Of a stretch of DNA of 64,000 nucleotides, positions 16,495-25,565 are shown piece after piece. The DNA lies in the NCBI RefSeq assembly GCF_029910655.1, contig NZ_CP123897.1:1364001-1428000 (forward strand), in the 5' to 3' direction. Both the position numbers and the translations under genes were made by a program. Source of the stretch: Methylomonas sp. UP202. Its GTDB lineage: Bacteria > Pseudomonadota > Gammaproteobacteria > Methylococcales > Methylomonadaceae. How positions within the stretch are numbered: the first letter of the stretch is position 1; each line of letters opens with the position of its first letter. A model generated the notes under the pieces. The model saw only the letters and a program-made list of their open reading frames with translations. It was not told where the DNA came from and did not search any database.

Positions 16495-17754
16495 CTAAAG
16501 GGCTTGTTCAATGGCGTGCAGCACCTCGGCGGTGCTGGGCAGGCCGGAGTCTCTCAGTTTTTTCAGACGAATCGCCACCACGTTGTCCAGACGGTAAGCG
16601 TGGCCGGCATGGTCGATGCCGGGTGTGCCGACGGGGATGAACACATCGGGTTCTTTTTCGAAGGTCATGCCGGAACGGCCGATGACGATGGTCGGTAACG
16701 TGGTCCTTGGCGGTTTGGCGTTGACATTGAAAGCGTGTACCCAGATCAAGGCGTCGGCTTCGCCGTTGGCGAGCATGGCTTGGCTGTCGTATAGAAACGG
16801 ATCGTATTCCGGGTAGCCGCGGGCGAAATTGACCCGCGCCGGATAACCGGTGGTCCAGCCGCAGACTTGGTTGGCGGTCTGGTCGCCTTCGCGGCCGCCG
16901 AGCGGAAAGCCGGAGCAGCGGGTGCCTTGCAGGTTGATGTCCTTGACGATGTTGCAGATGGTTTGCACAGTCAATTCGGCGTGGTCGTAGGCTAGCGCGG
17001 CGGCGCCCCAGAGTATTACGCCGTATTGGGCGGTTTTCAGTTTGTCGGCAACTGCTTGCAGATCGGTCACAGCGATGCCGGCCACGTTTTGCGCGAGCAC
17101 GGGTTGCTTTTTAATCAGCGCGGCCAGCACGGCAACGACATCGGGCAGATCGGCGTCGGCGCAAGTCAGCACGGTCGCGGTTTTGCCGGCGGGCGAGGTC
17201 GACGCGTCGCCGGACGGTGCCTTACCCAGGTAAATCACGTCGCGGCTAGCGGTGTTGTCGAGGAACATGGATTGTTCGTTCCACAAATAGCGTTCGAAGA
17301 AGCGCGGCGCGAACGCCTCGAGGTCGGTACCGACGATCAGCAGAACGTCACAACGGTTTTTCAATTCGGCCAGCGTGGTATTCATCCAGCCGGAATCCTG
17401 CAGCGCCAACAAGTTACGGCGGGCGGCCGGGAAATTGACGTTATCGACTACCGCGCCGGATTTGTCGGCCAAGGCCAGCAAGCCGCGCATGCCGTTCACG
17501 TCGGTGGCGCAGCCGGCGATGACCGGTTGCTTGGTGTCGCGCAACAGCGCCGCTGCCTTGGCAACCGCTGTATCTAGATCAACAGCCTGGCCGCCAACAC
17601 GCGGCGAGGTGTCGGTGATCGGCTGCTCGAAGCCCGGCGTGTTGACCGCGCAACCGTTAGCGGCTACTTGCAAGCTTAAGCCATCCACCCGGATCGCCAA
17701 GTCGTCGGTGCCGATACCGCAGAACGGGCTGGGTACCTCGGTGATTTCAGTCAT
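16495..17754 (-). CDS. fhcB: formyltransferase/hydrolase complex subunit B
   Basis: 419 residues from ATG 17754, with GAGGA 9 bp upstream; the longer open frame is an extension. It matches FwdB-type molybdopterin oxidoreductase folds, including CGWTTGYPARVNFARGYPEYDP. Archaeal FwdB carries the cluster motif CPFCGxxCDD near its start. Here the segment reads SPFCGIGTDD, with only one Cys, fitting the known loss of the metal site in bacterial FhcB. It therefore acts as a scaffold, not a CO2 reductase. It begins 10 bp after the dehydratase gene. Confidence 0.95.
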   Translation of the reverse strand: MTEITEVPSPFCGIGTDDLAIRVDGLSLQVAANGCAVNTPGFEQPITDTSPRVGGQAVDLDTAVAKAAALLRDTKQPVIAGCATDVNGMRGLLALADKSGAVVDNVNFPAARRNLLALQDSGWMNTTLAELKNRCDVLLIVGTDLEAFAPRFFERYLWNEQSMFLDNTASRDVIYLGKAPSGDASTSPAGKTATVLTCADADLPDVVAVLAALIKKQPVLAQNVAGIAVTDLQAVADKLKTAQYGVILWGAAALAYDHAELTVQTICNIVKDINLQGTRCSGFPLGGREGDQTANQVCGWTTGYPARVNFARGYPEYDPFLYDSQAMLANGEADALIWVHAFNVNAKPPRTTLPTIVIGRSGMTFEKEPDVFIPVGTPGIDHAGHAYRLDNVVAIRLKKLRDSGLPSTAEVLHAIEQAL

Positions 17755-17764
17755 CGTGCTGTCC

Positions 17765-18142
17765 TCAGTCTTTTTTAATGTATTTGAAACGCGGGTCGTC
17801 CGGCGTACCTTCGAAAATACCGCCGGATTCGGCGGCGGCATCCCATTGCACAACGTCCTCGATTTTTTTCGCCAGCGCGAAATCCTTGTCGGTAACGCCC
17901 TTGGCGGCGTGAGTGACCAGTTTGACGATCACGAACGCATAGGAAACTGTCAGGTCCGGGTGGTGCCAGGCTTTTTCCGCCAAATGGCCGACAGCGTTGA
18001 CGACCATCAATGTCGCTTTCCAGCCGGAGGTCTTGTACTTGCGGCGTATCCAGCCGTTTTCGTAATACCAATGCGGCAGTTCGCGTTGCAAACGCTCGAC
18101 GATTTCGGCGTCGCTAAAAACTTTGGGCGTGTCGTGCGTCAT
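17765..18142 (-). CDS. pterin-4a-carbinolamine dehydratase family protein
   Basis: 125 residues from ATG 18142 (a GTG one codon upstream is possible). Matches the PCD/DCoH fold: AVGHLAEKAWHHPDLTVSY holds the active-site histidines, and THAAKGVTDKDFALAKKIE is the family's closing helix. The family dehydrates carbinolamine pterins. In methylotrophs a copy beside fhc is thought to serve tetrahydromethanopterin metabolism, which is inference here. It is first in the run toward fhcB, 10 bp away. Confidence 0.92.
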   Translation of the reverse strand: MTHDTPKVFSDAEIVERLQRELPHWYYENGWIRRKYKTSGWKATLMVVNAVGHLAEKAWHHPDLTVSYAFVIVKLVTHAAKGVTDKDFALAKKIEDVVQWDAAAESGGIFEGTPDDPRFKYIKKD

Positions 18143-18284
18143 CACAGCTCCCCGTCGAAACTAGCCCGGCATTCTATCGCACCGTGTTAATCGTGTCTTT
18201 AGCCGAATCGCCCGAATTCCGAGGGGGCGCGGCACTATCGGACGTTGCTGGAACGCGGGGCGGCGAGTGCGGCTTGGCCGGAGG

Positions 18285-18668
18285 CTATTTCACAACCCGC
18301 AATTGCGGACGCTGCGGCGGTGTCGGTTCAGGGGCGCTGGGCGGCGTTTCGTCGTCTTGATCTTCCGGGTCGAAGACCATACCCTTGCCATTTTCCTTAG
18401 CGTAAATCGCCAGCACCGCCTTGGTGGGTACCACAATGTGCATGGCCTTGCCGGAAAAGCGGGCGTTGAACTGGACTTCCTCGTTACCCAGGGTCAAGCC
18501 TTGTATGGCTTCGGGGCGAATATTCAGGACGATGCGGCCGTCCTCGACGAAGTCGGTGGGTAACACGACGCCGGGGTGTTCGGCGTTGACCAATAGATGG
18601 GGTGTCAGACTATTATCCAAAATCCATTCGTAAATGGAGCGGATCAGGTAGGGTTTTAGTGGCGTCAT
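18285..18668 (-). CDS. sspB: ClpXP adaptor SspB
   Basis: 127 residues from ATG 18668, which overlaps the sspA stop as ATGA. The N-terminal domain (TPLKPYLIRSIYEWILDN, TPHLLVNA, VQFNARFSGKAMHIVVP) is the SspB fold that grips the ssrA tag. The acidic proline-rich linker and final PQLRVVK tail form the ClpX-docking segment. It delivers ssrA-tagged stalled proteins to ClpXP. The 18146-18284 gap downstream holds nothing recognisable and probably contains the dehydratase promoter. Confidence 0.95.
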   Translation of the reverse strand: MTPLKPYLIRSIYEWILDNSLTPHLLVNAEHPGVVLPTDFVEDGRIVLNIRPEAIQGLTLGNEEVQFNARFSGKAMHIVVPTKAVLAIYAKENGKGMVFDPEDQDDETPPSAPEPTPPQRPQLRVVK

Positions 18669-19303
18669 TTGGTTTGGCTTTGCATGAGTTCTTTTTCGTC
18701 GTGGCTGAGGCTGTCCTGAAAGGCCTTGCGCGCGAATAGCCGGTTGGCGTAAGCGGTGATACCCTTGCCTAGCGAGCTGATGTCGATGCCGACGCTGCCC
18801 AGGCGCCATAAAAAAGGCGCCATCGCGCAATCGATCAGCGAATAGTCCTCGCCCATGAAATAAGTGGTGGCATCGAAAACCGGCGCGGCCGCCAGCAGAC
18901 TTTCCCTAAGAACTTTCTTGGCTTTGGCGGCGCGTTTGTCGCCTTGCAGTTGCGCTTCCTCGAGCATTTGATACCAATCCTGATCGATGCGTTTGATCAG
19001 CATTCGGGCGTTGGCGCGGGAGACGGGGTCCATTTGATGCAAGGCCGGGTGTGGAAAACGCTCGTCCAGATATTCCATGATGATGCGGGCGTCGTACAGC
19101 ACCAGATCGCGCTCCACGAAGGTGGGGGCATTACCGTTCGGATTGAGTTCCAGCAGGTCTTCGGGCGGGTCGGTCGGATCGAAATATTCGATGTCGGCGG
19201 GAACGCCTTTTTCGTGAACAACGAGGCGGGCGCAATGGCTCATGATGCAATTCGGCGAGCTAAAAAGAGTCATTGCGGATTTTCGGCTGCTAATGTTTGC
19301 CAC
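18665..19303 (-). CDS. sspA: stringent starvation protein A
   Basis: 212 residues from a GTG at 19303 with GAGG 8 bp upstream; this gives MANISSRKSAMTLFSSP, matching the usual SspA start better than the in-frame ATG ten codons later. Glutathione-transferase fold: thioredoxin-like N-domain (SHCARLVVHEKGV, DLLELNPNGNAPTFVERDLVLYDARIIMEYLDE) and a helical C-domain. SspA binds RNA polymerase and adjusts transcription in starvation. In one operon with sspB. The 140 bp upstream (19304-19443) should hold its promoter. Confidence 0.93.
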   Translation of the reverse strand: MANISSRKSAMTLFSSPNCIMSHCARLVVHEKGVPADIEYFDPTDPPEDLLELNPNGNAPTFVERDLVLYDARIIMEYLDERFPHPALHQMDPVSRANARMLIKRIDQDWYQMLEEAQLQGDKRAAKAKKVLRESLLAAAPVFDATTYFMGEDYSLIDCAMAPFLWRLGSVGIDISSLGKGITAYANRLFARKAFQDSLSHDEKELMQSQTK

Positions 19304-19443
19304 GAAGTGAACCTCATTAATTGAACACGATTCTAACCGCCGGAATTGTAGCATGGTTGCCTGGCGAATTGTGGCGGCCCCAGGGCGCCGGGCGGGCGTC
19401 GAGGCCAGGAAATTTCCGGCTTCGGCGCTGGCGGAGACGGGCA

Positions 19444-20085
19444 TTAGCCCAGCTTGACGATGATGTCTTCGAGGATGTTGGCGGTCGCGTGGACCCGGTC
19501 GGCGGCGTTGGACAGGTGGCGGTATAGTTCGCGGCGCTTGAACATATCCAGATAGTCCTGGCCCTGAAACAATTCGGCAATGGCTTTGCGGTACATCTTT
19601 TCGACCCGGCGCTCGGAATGACGAGCGGCGAACGCGTGCGTTTCGGCGTCGCGCGGGCGCTTGCCCAATACCGCGAAGCCTTGCTCCAGGGCTTTGATGC
19701 CGATCTGCAATTCCGCGACCATTGCCTTCGAATAATCGTCGGGATTCAATTGCAGAGCCTCCATCTCGTTATAGGTGCTCTTGCAATAGGTCACGATGTT
19801 GTCGAGCGCGGCGATGGCCCGGTAAATGTCTTCGCGGTCTATCGGGGTGGCAAACGAACTGTTCAATTCGTGCAAATTACGCATTCGGATTCGGTCGGCA
19901 TCGTGCTCGTCCTTTTTCAACATTTCGTCGGCTTGCGGGTTTTCCTCGTTCATGTAGCGGACCAAATTGTCCACGGTGATGCACACTTGTTGGCATTGCT
20001 GGTGCAGTAACAGGTAGAAGTCGGCGGTTTTCGGAAAAATGCGCTGAAACAGCCGTGCGGCTAAACGGTTTTGCGAGTCGGACAT
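19444..20085 (-). CDS. DUF47 (PhoU-like) Pit accessory protein
   Basis: 213 residues, all helical, TIGR00153/DUF47 family: KDEHDADRIRMRNLHELNSSFATPIDREDI, given here in parts as KDEHDADRIR and FATPIDREDIYRA, is the metal-binding PhoU-like signature. Such proteins sit beside Pit transporters and are thought to modulate them. It begins 13 bp after pit ends, on the same strand. It should act at the cytoplasmic face of the membrane. Confidence 0.9.
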   Translation of the reverse strand: MSDSQNRLAARLFQRIFPKTADFYLLLHQQCQQVCITVDNLVRYMNEENPQADEMLKKDEHDADRIRMRNLHELNSSFATPIDREDIYRAIAALDNIVTYCKSTYNEMEALQLNPDDYSKAMVAELQIGIKALEQGFAVLGKRPRDAETHAFAARHSERRVEKMYRKAIAELFQGQDYLDMFKRRELYRHLSNAADRVHATANILEDIIVKLG

Positions 20086-20098
20086 GTCGGTTAGAGAG

Positions 20099-21124
20099 TT
20101 AGATTTGGGCGAGCCGGCCGATCAACGCGGCCAGTAGCGCCGAGCCGGGAATCGTGATCAACCAGGCCAGCACGATTTCGCCGGCCTTGCCCCAGCGTAC
20201 CTGTCTAGGTCGGTCCGAGGCGCCGATGCCGGTAATGGCTGACGCAACGACGTGAGTGGTCGAAACCGGCGCTCCTAGCATCGAGCAAGCCGCAATCACC
20301 GAGCAGGCGGTCAGTTGCGCGTTCAAGGCGTGTATCGGCCGAATTTTATAGATCGCAAATCCTAAGGTGCGGACGATGCGCCAGCCGCCGGTTAGGGCGC
20401 CGGCCGTCATCGCGGTCGCGCAAGCGGCCATTACCCACACCGGCACCTGAAAGGTCGCGATTTGTCCGCTGAGCAGCAGCAACAGAGTCAGTATGCCCAT
20501 GCTTTTTTGCGCATCGTTGGCGCCGTGGCAGAACGCCAAGCCGGCGGCGGTCAGCCATTGGGCTTGGCACAGGCGGCGGTTGATGGACGGATGGGCGGCG
20601 CGCAGCAGGAACATCGTAGCGCGCTGCAGCGCGAATCCGACCGCGAAACCCAGGAACGGCGACAGAAACAGTGCCAGCAATACCTTGGCGAAGCCTTGGA
20701 TGCGGCCGTGGAGGAGGGCTGCGATTCCCCAGTCCATCGGGATCGGCTCGGAGGAGGCCAGGGCCGCGCCGATCAAGCCGCCTACCAGCGCATGCGAGGA
20801 TGACGACGGTAGTCCGCGCCACCAGGTGAAAAAATTCCACGCCACCGCCGCGGCCAATCCGGACAGAACGGCGGTCAGGCCGACCGGGCGCGGCGGCACG
20901 GACAAATCCAGCAAAGAACCGACGGTATCGGCGACGGCGGTGCCGCCCAGCAACGGGCCGAGAAATTCGAAGATAGCGACCAATAACATGGCCTGAAGCG
21001 GTGTCATCGCTCTGGAAGCGATGACACCGGAAAGGATGTTGGAGGCGTCGTGGAAGCCGTTGGTGTAATCGAACGCCAGAACGACGCCGATGGCCACGGC
21101 GACAACGGGTAAGTAAGCCTCCAA
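20099..21124 (-). CDS. pit: low-affinity inorganic phosphate transporter (Pit family)
   Basis: 341 residues with about ten membrane helices. The duplicated Pit signatures are present: DYTNGFHDASNI near the N-terminus and FCHGANDAQKSMGI in the second half. It moves phosphate (as metal-phosphate) with protons across the inner membrane. Paired with the DUF47 gene downstream. In a phoBR-carrying cell it would serve uptake when phosphate is plentiful. Confidence 0.93.
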   Translation of the reverse strand: MEAYLPVVAVAIGVVLAFDYTNGFHDASNILSGVIASRAMTPLQAMLLVAIFEFLGPLLGGTAVADTVGSLLDLSVPPRPVGLTAVLSGLAAAVAWNFFTWWRGLPSSSSHALVGGLIGAALASSEPIPMDWGIAALLHGRIQGFAKVLLALFLSPFLGFAVGFALQRATMFLLRAAHPSINRRLCQAQWLTAAGLAFCHGANDAQKSMGILTLLLLLSGQIATFQVPVWVMAACATAMTAGALTGGWRIVRTLGFAIYKIRPIHALNAQLTACSVIAACSMLGAPVSTTHVVASAITGIGASDRPRQVRWGKAGEIVLAWLITIPGSALLAALIGRLAQI

Positions 21125-21136
21125 GTAGCGAGTGGT

Positions 21137-21529
21137 TTAGTTGAGGACGTTATGGCCGCGCTGTCTCAGGCAGCTGCGGTAAGCGTTTTTGTAACGGTCG
21201 TCGGACTGAACGCCTTGCATCGCGCCGCCGCCGATGCCGCCCGCCGCCGCGCCGATCGCCGCGCCGGCGCCGGGGTTGCCGGTGACCGCGCCGATCGCCG
21301 CGCCGCCGGCCGCGCCGAGTAAACCGCCCACGGCGACTCCGGTTGCGGTATCCTTTACCGCCGGGGACGATTGCGAAGCCAGTTGCTGGCACTCCTGCAT
21401 GTCCTGGTTGAGCCGCGCGGCGTTGGGGTCGTTATAAGTATCCACGGTCGGCGTCCAGCCGGTCGCGGTGGCGCAAGCCGTCAATACAAACGCGGAAGCC
21501 GCGATTGCGGCGAACGATAAGTTTTTCAT
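21137..21529 (-). CDS. glycine-zipper (YMGG-like) lipoprotein
   Basis: 130 residues from ATG 21529. The signal sequence ends with a lipobox LTAC, so Cys19 would be acylated and the protein anchored in a membrane. The centre is a long glycine/alanine zipper (VAVGGLLGAAGGAAIGAV and GAAAGGIGGG) that packs as paired helices. The end, SDDRYKNAYRSCLRQRGHNV, is typical of these proteins. Function unknown beyond envelope integrity. It lies 12 bp upstream of pit on the same strand. Confidence 0.85.
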   Translation of the reverse strand: MKNLSFAAIAASAFVLTACATATGWTPTVDTYNDPNAARLNQDMQECQQLASQSSPAVKDTATGVAVGGLLGAAGGAAIGAVTGNPGAGAAIGAAAGGIGGGAMQGVQSDDRYKNAYRSCLRQRGHNVLN

Positions 21530-21614
21530 GATTTGGACTCCCTGAGTCGCTGATGGTGACAGACCAAAAAGAGCGTAGCCGATTTTGGATGGTTTGGGAA
21601 TCCGACACGGCAAA

Positions 21615-21644
21615 TTGACAGTGGTTCGTTTCATCACGTATGAT
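21615..21644 (+). promoter_or_regulatory. sigma-70 promoter of the rpmH operon
   Basis: TTGACA (21615-21620) and TATGAT (21639-21644) with an 18-bp spacer, 40 bp before the rpmH start: a near-consensus promoter, as expected for a ribosomal protein gene. Confidence 0.8.
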
Positions 21645-21684
21645 TCGCAGCCTTTTTTATCCGTTTTATCCCGAGGCAATAACT

Positions 21685-21819
21685 ATGAAAAGAACTTACC
21701 AACCCAGCAAAATCAAACGCGTCAGAACTCACGGTTTCCGCGCCAGAATGGCTACCGTCGGCGGCCGCAAAGTGTTGAATGCGCGCAGAGCAAAAGGCCG
21801 CGCATCGCTGACGGTTTAA
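21685..21819 (+). CDS. rpmH: 50S ribosomal protein L34
   Basis: 44 residues, [20 protein letters not shown] at the start and [16 protein letters not shown] at the end: unmistakable L34, complete. The RBS CGAGG lies 9 bp before the ATG. The stop codon is followed with no gap by the rnpA start. In many Gammaproteobacteria dnaA lies divergently upstream; here that place is taken by the lipoprotein and pit genes. Confidence 0.98.
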   Translation: MKRTYQPSKIKRVRTHGFRARMATVGGRKVLNARRAKGRASLTV

Positions 21820-22188
21820 TTGTCGGCCCAAGAACACGGTTTTCCCGCTCGGTATCGGTTAGGGACGCCCGCCGAGTATAAAAATGTATTTAGCAATCCC
21901 GTAAAGTCGACCGATAAATACTTTACGGTATTGGCGACTTTCAACGGCCTGGCGCATGCGCGCTTGGGCTTGGCGATCGCAAAAAAAACAATAAAAACAG
22001 CAGTCGCGCGGAACCGCATCAAAAGGGCTGTCAGGGAAAGCTTTAGATTGCAGCGTCAACATATCGTCAGCATAGATATCGTTGTTTTGGCTCGGGGGGA
22101 TGCAGCAAATGCAACCTCGCCGGTATTGAGGAAGTCCTTGGAAAGGCATTGGCTTAAATTGGTAAATCGATGCGATTCCTGCTCATAA
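21820..22188 (+). CDS. rnpA: ribonuclease P protein component
   Basis: 122 residues from a TTG directly after the rpmH stop. No other start could include the conserved [17 protein letters not shown], so the rare TTG is accepted and translation is probably coupled to rpmH. The RNR signature [15 protein letters not shown] and [10 protein letters not shown] are present. It helps the RNase P RNA bind precursor tRNA 5' leaders. It overlaps yidD by 19 bp. Confidence 0.95.
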   Translation: MSAQEHGFPARYRLGTPAEYKNVFSNPVKSTDKYFTVLATFNGLAHARLGLAIAKKTIKTAVARNRIKRAVRESFRLQRQHIVSIDIVVLARGDAANATSPVLRKSLERHWLKLVNRCDSCS

Positions 22189-22391
22189 CCCTGATCAAGG
22201 TTTACAAGTACTTCATAAGCCCGTTACTGGGGCCCAGATGCCGTTTTTATCCCACCTGTTCAAGTTATGGCTTGGAGGCGATCCAGCGTCACGGCGCCGC
22301 CAAAGGCTCATATCTCACGCTTAGACGATTATTGAAATGCCACCCGTTCCATCCGGGTGGCATCGATCCTGTCCCAGAAAAATTTGAGTAA
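22170..22391 (+). CDS. yidD: membrane protein insertion efficiency factor YidD
   Basis: 73 residues with the full YidD pattern: [17 protein letters not shown] (amphipathic, membrane-attached), [35 protein letters not shown]. Its place between rnpA and yidC is the standard one. It assists insertion of inner-membrane proteins by YidC. Confidence 0.96.
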   Translation: MRFLLITLIKVYKYFISPLLGPRCRFYPTCSSYGLEAIQRHGAAKGSYLTLRRLLKCHPFHPGGIDPVPEKFE

Positions 22392-22396
22392 TAACA

Positions 22397-24100
22397 ATGG
22401 ATAACATTAGATTTGTACTTGTCATGGCGATGTTGATGATCTCCTACATGCTGTGGGAGGCGTGGCAGATCGATTATGGCCCCAAGCCGCGGGCGATCGT
22501 TTCCGACAAGCCCATTGTTGCCGGCGACGCCGGGCTGAGCAACGTTCAGCAATCCCCGGATGCGGCGCAAACGCCGGCCGGCCAGCCGACCGCGCAAGCC
22601 GTCGCGGCGGACCGGGTCGTCAAAGTCAAAACCGATGTGTACGAGTTGGAAATCGACGTCGAGGGCGGTACGCTACGGAATCTGGATTTGCTGAATTACC
22701 CGCATGAGAAAACCAATACCGTCGTCCAAAAAGCGTGGGCTTTGATCGGCTTGCCGGCGCCCGAGAAAAATCTGGCCCCGATACGTCTGTTCGACAGCAA
22801 TCCCGAAAACCTGTTCCTGGCCCAAACCGGTCTGGTCGCCAACCAGAACTCTTCCAGCGCGCCCGATCACCATGCGGTATTCAGCGCCGAGCGCACCGAC
22901 TATACCTTGGCCGACGGTCAGGACCAATTGATCGTGCCGCTGACCTGGACCAACGAGCAAGGCCTGCGCGTCGTTAAAACCTTTACCTTCAGCCGAGGCA
23001 GTTACGCGGTCGACGTCGAACAAAAAATCGTCAATCAGTCCGCGACCGCGTGGTCCGGCCGCCAATACGAGCAATTGTTGCGTGTCGAGCATAGCGATAA
23101 AAGCAACAACAATTTTATTCGTACCTACTCGGGCGGCGTGATTTATACCGACAAGGAGAAGTTCAAGAAGGTCAAGTACGAAGAAATGACCGAGGACAAT
23201 CTGGCCGTGTCGGCGACCGGCGGCTGGAGCGGATTCATTCAGCATTACTTCGCGGCGGCCTGGATTCCGGCGGCGGACCAGGAAAACCATTACTACACCA
23301 AGGCGCTGAACGACGCGCGCTACGTGATCGGCTCCTACTCGCCGGATGTGAACGTTCAACCCAATAGCGAAGGCTCGTTCAAGACCAAGTTGTTCGTCGG
23401 TCCCAAGATCCAACCGGTCATGGAAGCCTTGGCGCCCGGCCTGGAGCTGACCGTCGATTACAGCTGGCTGACCGTCATCGCCAAGCCGATTTATTGGCTG
23501 CTGAACGAAATCCACGGCTACATTGGCAACTGGGGCCTGGCGATCATGGGCGTGACCCTGTTCATCAAACTGCTGTTCTTCAAGTTGTCGAAAGCCAGTT
23601 ATCAATCGATGGCGAAAATGCGCAAGATTCAGCCGCGCCTGAAGGATTTGCAAGAACGTTACGCCGACGACAGACAGCGCTTCAACACCGAAATGATGGC
23701 GATGTATAAGAAGGAGAAAGTCAATCCGCTCGGCGGTTGCTTGCCGATCATGGTACAGATTCCGGTGTTCATTTCGCTGTACTGGGTGCTGATCGAGACC
23801 GTCGAATTGCGTCAGGCCGACTTCGCGCTGTGGATACAAGACCTGTCCGCGCAAGACCCGTTTTACCTGCTGCCCATCGTCTACGGCATCACGATGAAGA
23901 TTCAGCAAAGTCTGAATCCGGCGCCGATCGATCCGTTGCAGGCTCAGGTGATGAAAATGTTCCCTATCGTGTTCACCGTGTTCTTCCTGTTCTTCCCGTC
24001 CGGCTTGGTGCTTTACTGGATTTGCAACAACAGTTTGTCGATCCTGCAACAGTGGTACATCACCAAGCACGTGCTTGAAGAAGACGCGCACGCCCATTGA
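22397..24100 (+). CDS. yidC: membrane protein insertase YidC
   Basis: 567 residues: one N-terminal helix, a large periplasmic beta domain (about 60-345) and five C-terminal helices with [21 protein letters not shown] and [17 protein letters not shown]. Full length for a Gram-negative YidC. It inserts and folds inner-membrane proteins, alone or with Sec. It starts 5 bp after yidD and touches mnmE. Confidence 0.97.
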   Translation: MDNIRFVLVMAMLMISYMLWEAWQIDYGPKPRAIVSDKPIVAGDAGLSNVQQSPDAAQTPAGQPTAQAVAADRVVKVKTDVYELEIDVEGGTLRNLDLLNYPHEKTNTVVQKAWALIGLPAPEKNLAPIRLFDSNPENLFLAQTGLVANQNSSSAPDHHAVFSAERTDYTLADGQDQLIVPLTWTNEQGLRVVKTFTFSRGSYAVDVEQKIVNQSATAWSGRQYEQLLRVEHSDKSNNNFIRTYSGGVIYTDKEKFKKVKYEEMTEDNLAVSATGGWSGFIQHYFAAAWIPAADQENHYYTKALNDARYVIGSYSPDVNVQPNSEGSFKTKLFVGPKIQPVMEALAPGLELTVDYSWLTVIAKPIYWLLNEIHGYIGNWGLAIMGVTLFIKLLFFKLSKASYQSMAKMRKIQPRLKDLQERYADDRQRFNTEMMAMYKKEKVNPLGGCLPIMVQIPVFISLYWVLIETVELRQADFALWIQDLSAQDPFYLLPIVYGITMKIQQSLNPAPIDPLQAQVMKMFPIVFTVFFLFFPSGLVLYWICNNSLSILQQWYITKHVLEEDAHAH

Positions 24101-24105
24101 GTCCG

Positions 24106-25446
24106 ATGCGGGACGGCGACACGATAGCCGCCATCGCCACGCCGCCCGGTAACGGCGGCGTCGGCGTCATCCGCATCTCGGGTCCGGCGGCCGGCTCGGT
24201 CGCTACCGGTCTGACCCGCAAATCCCTACCCGCTCCCCGTTACGCCCGTTACGCGCATTTCATCGCCGCCGACGGCACCGTCGTCGACAGCGGCCTGCTG
24301 TTGTATTTTCCAGGGCCAAAATCCTTTACCGGCGAAGACGTCGTCGAACTGCATGGCCACGGCGGTAGCGTGGTCTTGGACATGCTGTTGCGCCGCGTCC
24401 TGGCGCTGGGCGCCCGCTTGGCCGAGGCCGGCGAATTCAGCCGGCGCGCCTTTCTGAATAACAAAATCGATCTGGCTCAGGCCGAAGCTATCGCCGATTT
24501 AATCAGCAGCGGCACCGAGCAAGCCGCCAGGGCCGCTCAGCAATCGATGCAGGGCGAGTTTTCCCGCCAAGTCAACGAATTGATCGACGAACTGATCGAG
24601 CTACGCGTGTACATCGAAGCCGCGATAGACTTCGTCGACGAAGAAATCGACTTCCTCGGCGACGGCGTGGTCGCCCAACGCATCGCCCGATTACAGGACA
24701 AACTGGCCGCGATTGCGCGTAGCGCCCGACAAGGCCGCTTGTTGCACGACGGCATGACCGTGGTGCTGGCCGGCAAACCCAATGCCGGAAAGTCCAGCTT
24801 GTTGAACGCCTTGGCCGGCCATGAGGCCGCCATCGTCACCGAGATCGCCGGCACGACCCGCGACGTACTGCGCGAGCGCATCCAGATCGACGGCATGCCG
24901 CTGCACGTCATCGATACCGCCGGCCTGCGCGACAGCGACAATCCGGTCGAGCAGGAAGGCATTCGCCGCGCCCGCGCCGAAATCGCCAAGGCCGACCGAG
25001 TGTTATTGTTGATCGACAGCACCGATCCCGACGCCGAGCCGGCGCTTAGCGAGCTGCCGGCCAATGCCAGCGTGACCCGGCTTTACAACAAACTAGACTT
25101 GCTCGGCGGCGAGCCTAGCTTGGTCGAGACCGCCGCCGGTTGCGAAATCCGCTTGTCGATCAAGACCGGTGCCGGGTTGGACTTGCTGAAGACGCATTTA
25201 AAACACAGCATGGGCTTCGTCGAAGGCGGCGACGGCGCCTTCGCCGCCCGCACCCGCCATCTACGGGCCTTGCAACTTGCCGAGCAAGCCGTCGCCAACG
25301 CCGCCGCGCAACTCCAGGCCGCCGCCCACGAGTTGGTCGCCGAGGAACTTAGGCAAGCCCAAACCAGCCTGTCCGCCATTACCGGCGAATTCACGTCCGA
25401 CGACCTGTTGGGCGAAATCTTTTCGAGTTTCTGTATCGGAAAATAA
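24106..25446 (+). CDS. mnmE: tRNA U34 modification GTPase MnmE
   Basis: 446 residues from ATG 24106; a TTG at 24097 overlapping the yidC stop is an alternative. N-terminal folate-binding domain ([20 protein letters not shown]), helical domain, G domain with [28 protein letters not shown] and NKLDLL, and the C-terminal CIGK motif. With MnmG it makes the 5-carboxymethylaminomethyl group on wobble uridine. Last gene of the rpmH cluster. Confidence 0.96.
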   Translation: MRDGDTIAAIATPPGNGGVGVIRISGPAAGSVATGLTRKSLPAPRYARYAHFIAADGTVVDSGLLLYFPGPKSFTGEDVVELHGHGGSVVLDMLLRRVLALGARLAEAGEFSRRAFLNNKIDLAQAEAIADLISSGTEQAARAAQQSMQGEFSRQVNELIDELIELRVYIEAAIDFVDEEIDFLGDGVVAQRIARLQDKLAAIARSARQGRLLHDGMTVVLAGKPNAGKSSLLNALAGHEAAIVTEIAGTTRDVLRERIQIDGMPLHVIDTAGLRDSDNPVEQEGIRRARAEIAKADRVLLLIDSTDPDAEPALSELPANASVTRLYNKLDLLGGEPSLVETAAGCEIRLSIKTGAGLDLLKTHLKHSMGFVEGGDGAFAARTRHLRALQLAEQAVANAAAQLQAAAHELVAEELRQAQTSLSAITGEFTSDDLLGEIFSSFCIGK

Positions 25447-25468
25447 TGGTGCTCCGCGTCAGTCGGGG

Positions 25469-25491
25469 AGGCGGCGTTAAAATCGCCGCCT
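25469..25491 (+). terminator. hairpin after mnmE
   Basis: AGGCGGCG and CGCCGCCT form an 8-bp stem with a 7-nt loop, 22 bp after the mnmE stop, followed by TGGGCCTTTG. The T run is short, so it may be weak. It separates the housekeeping cluster from the restriction locus. Confidence 0.6.
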
Positions 25492-25565
25492 TGGGCCTTT
25501 GAATGATTATGGTCAGCGACCCGGTCGGAAACCGCTTTCGGAAATATCAATAAGGACAAGACCCG

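Noticed and set aside
14842-16698. 618-codon plus-strand frame opposite fhcA
   Set aside because: It mirrors a strongly coding GC-rich gene on the other strand; its translation has no recognisable domain.
22673-24097. 474-codon minus-strand frame opposite yidC
   Set aside because: Antisense shadow of yidC; no start signal and no domain.
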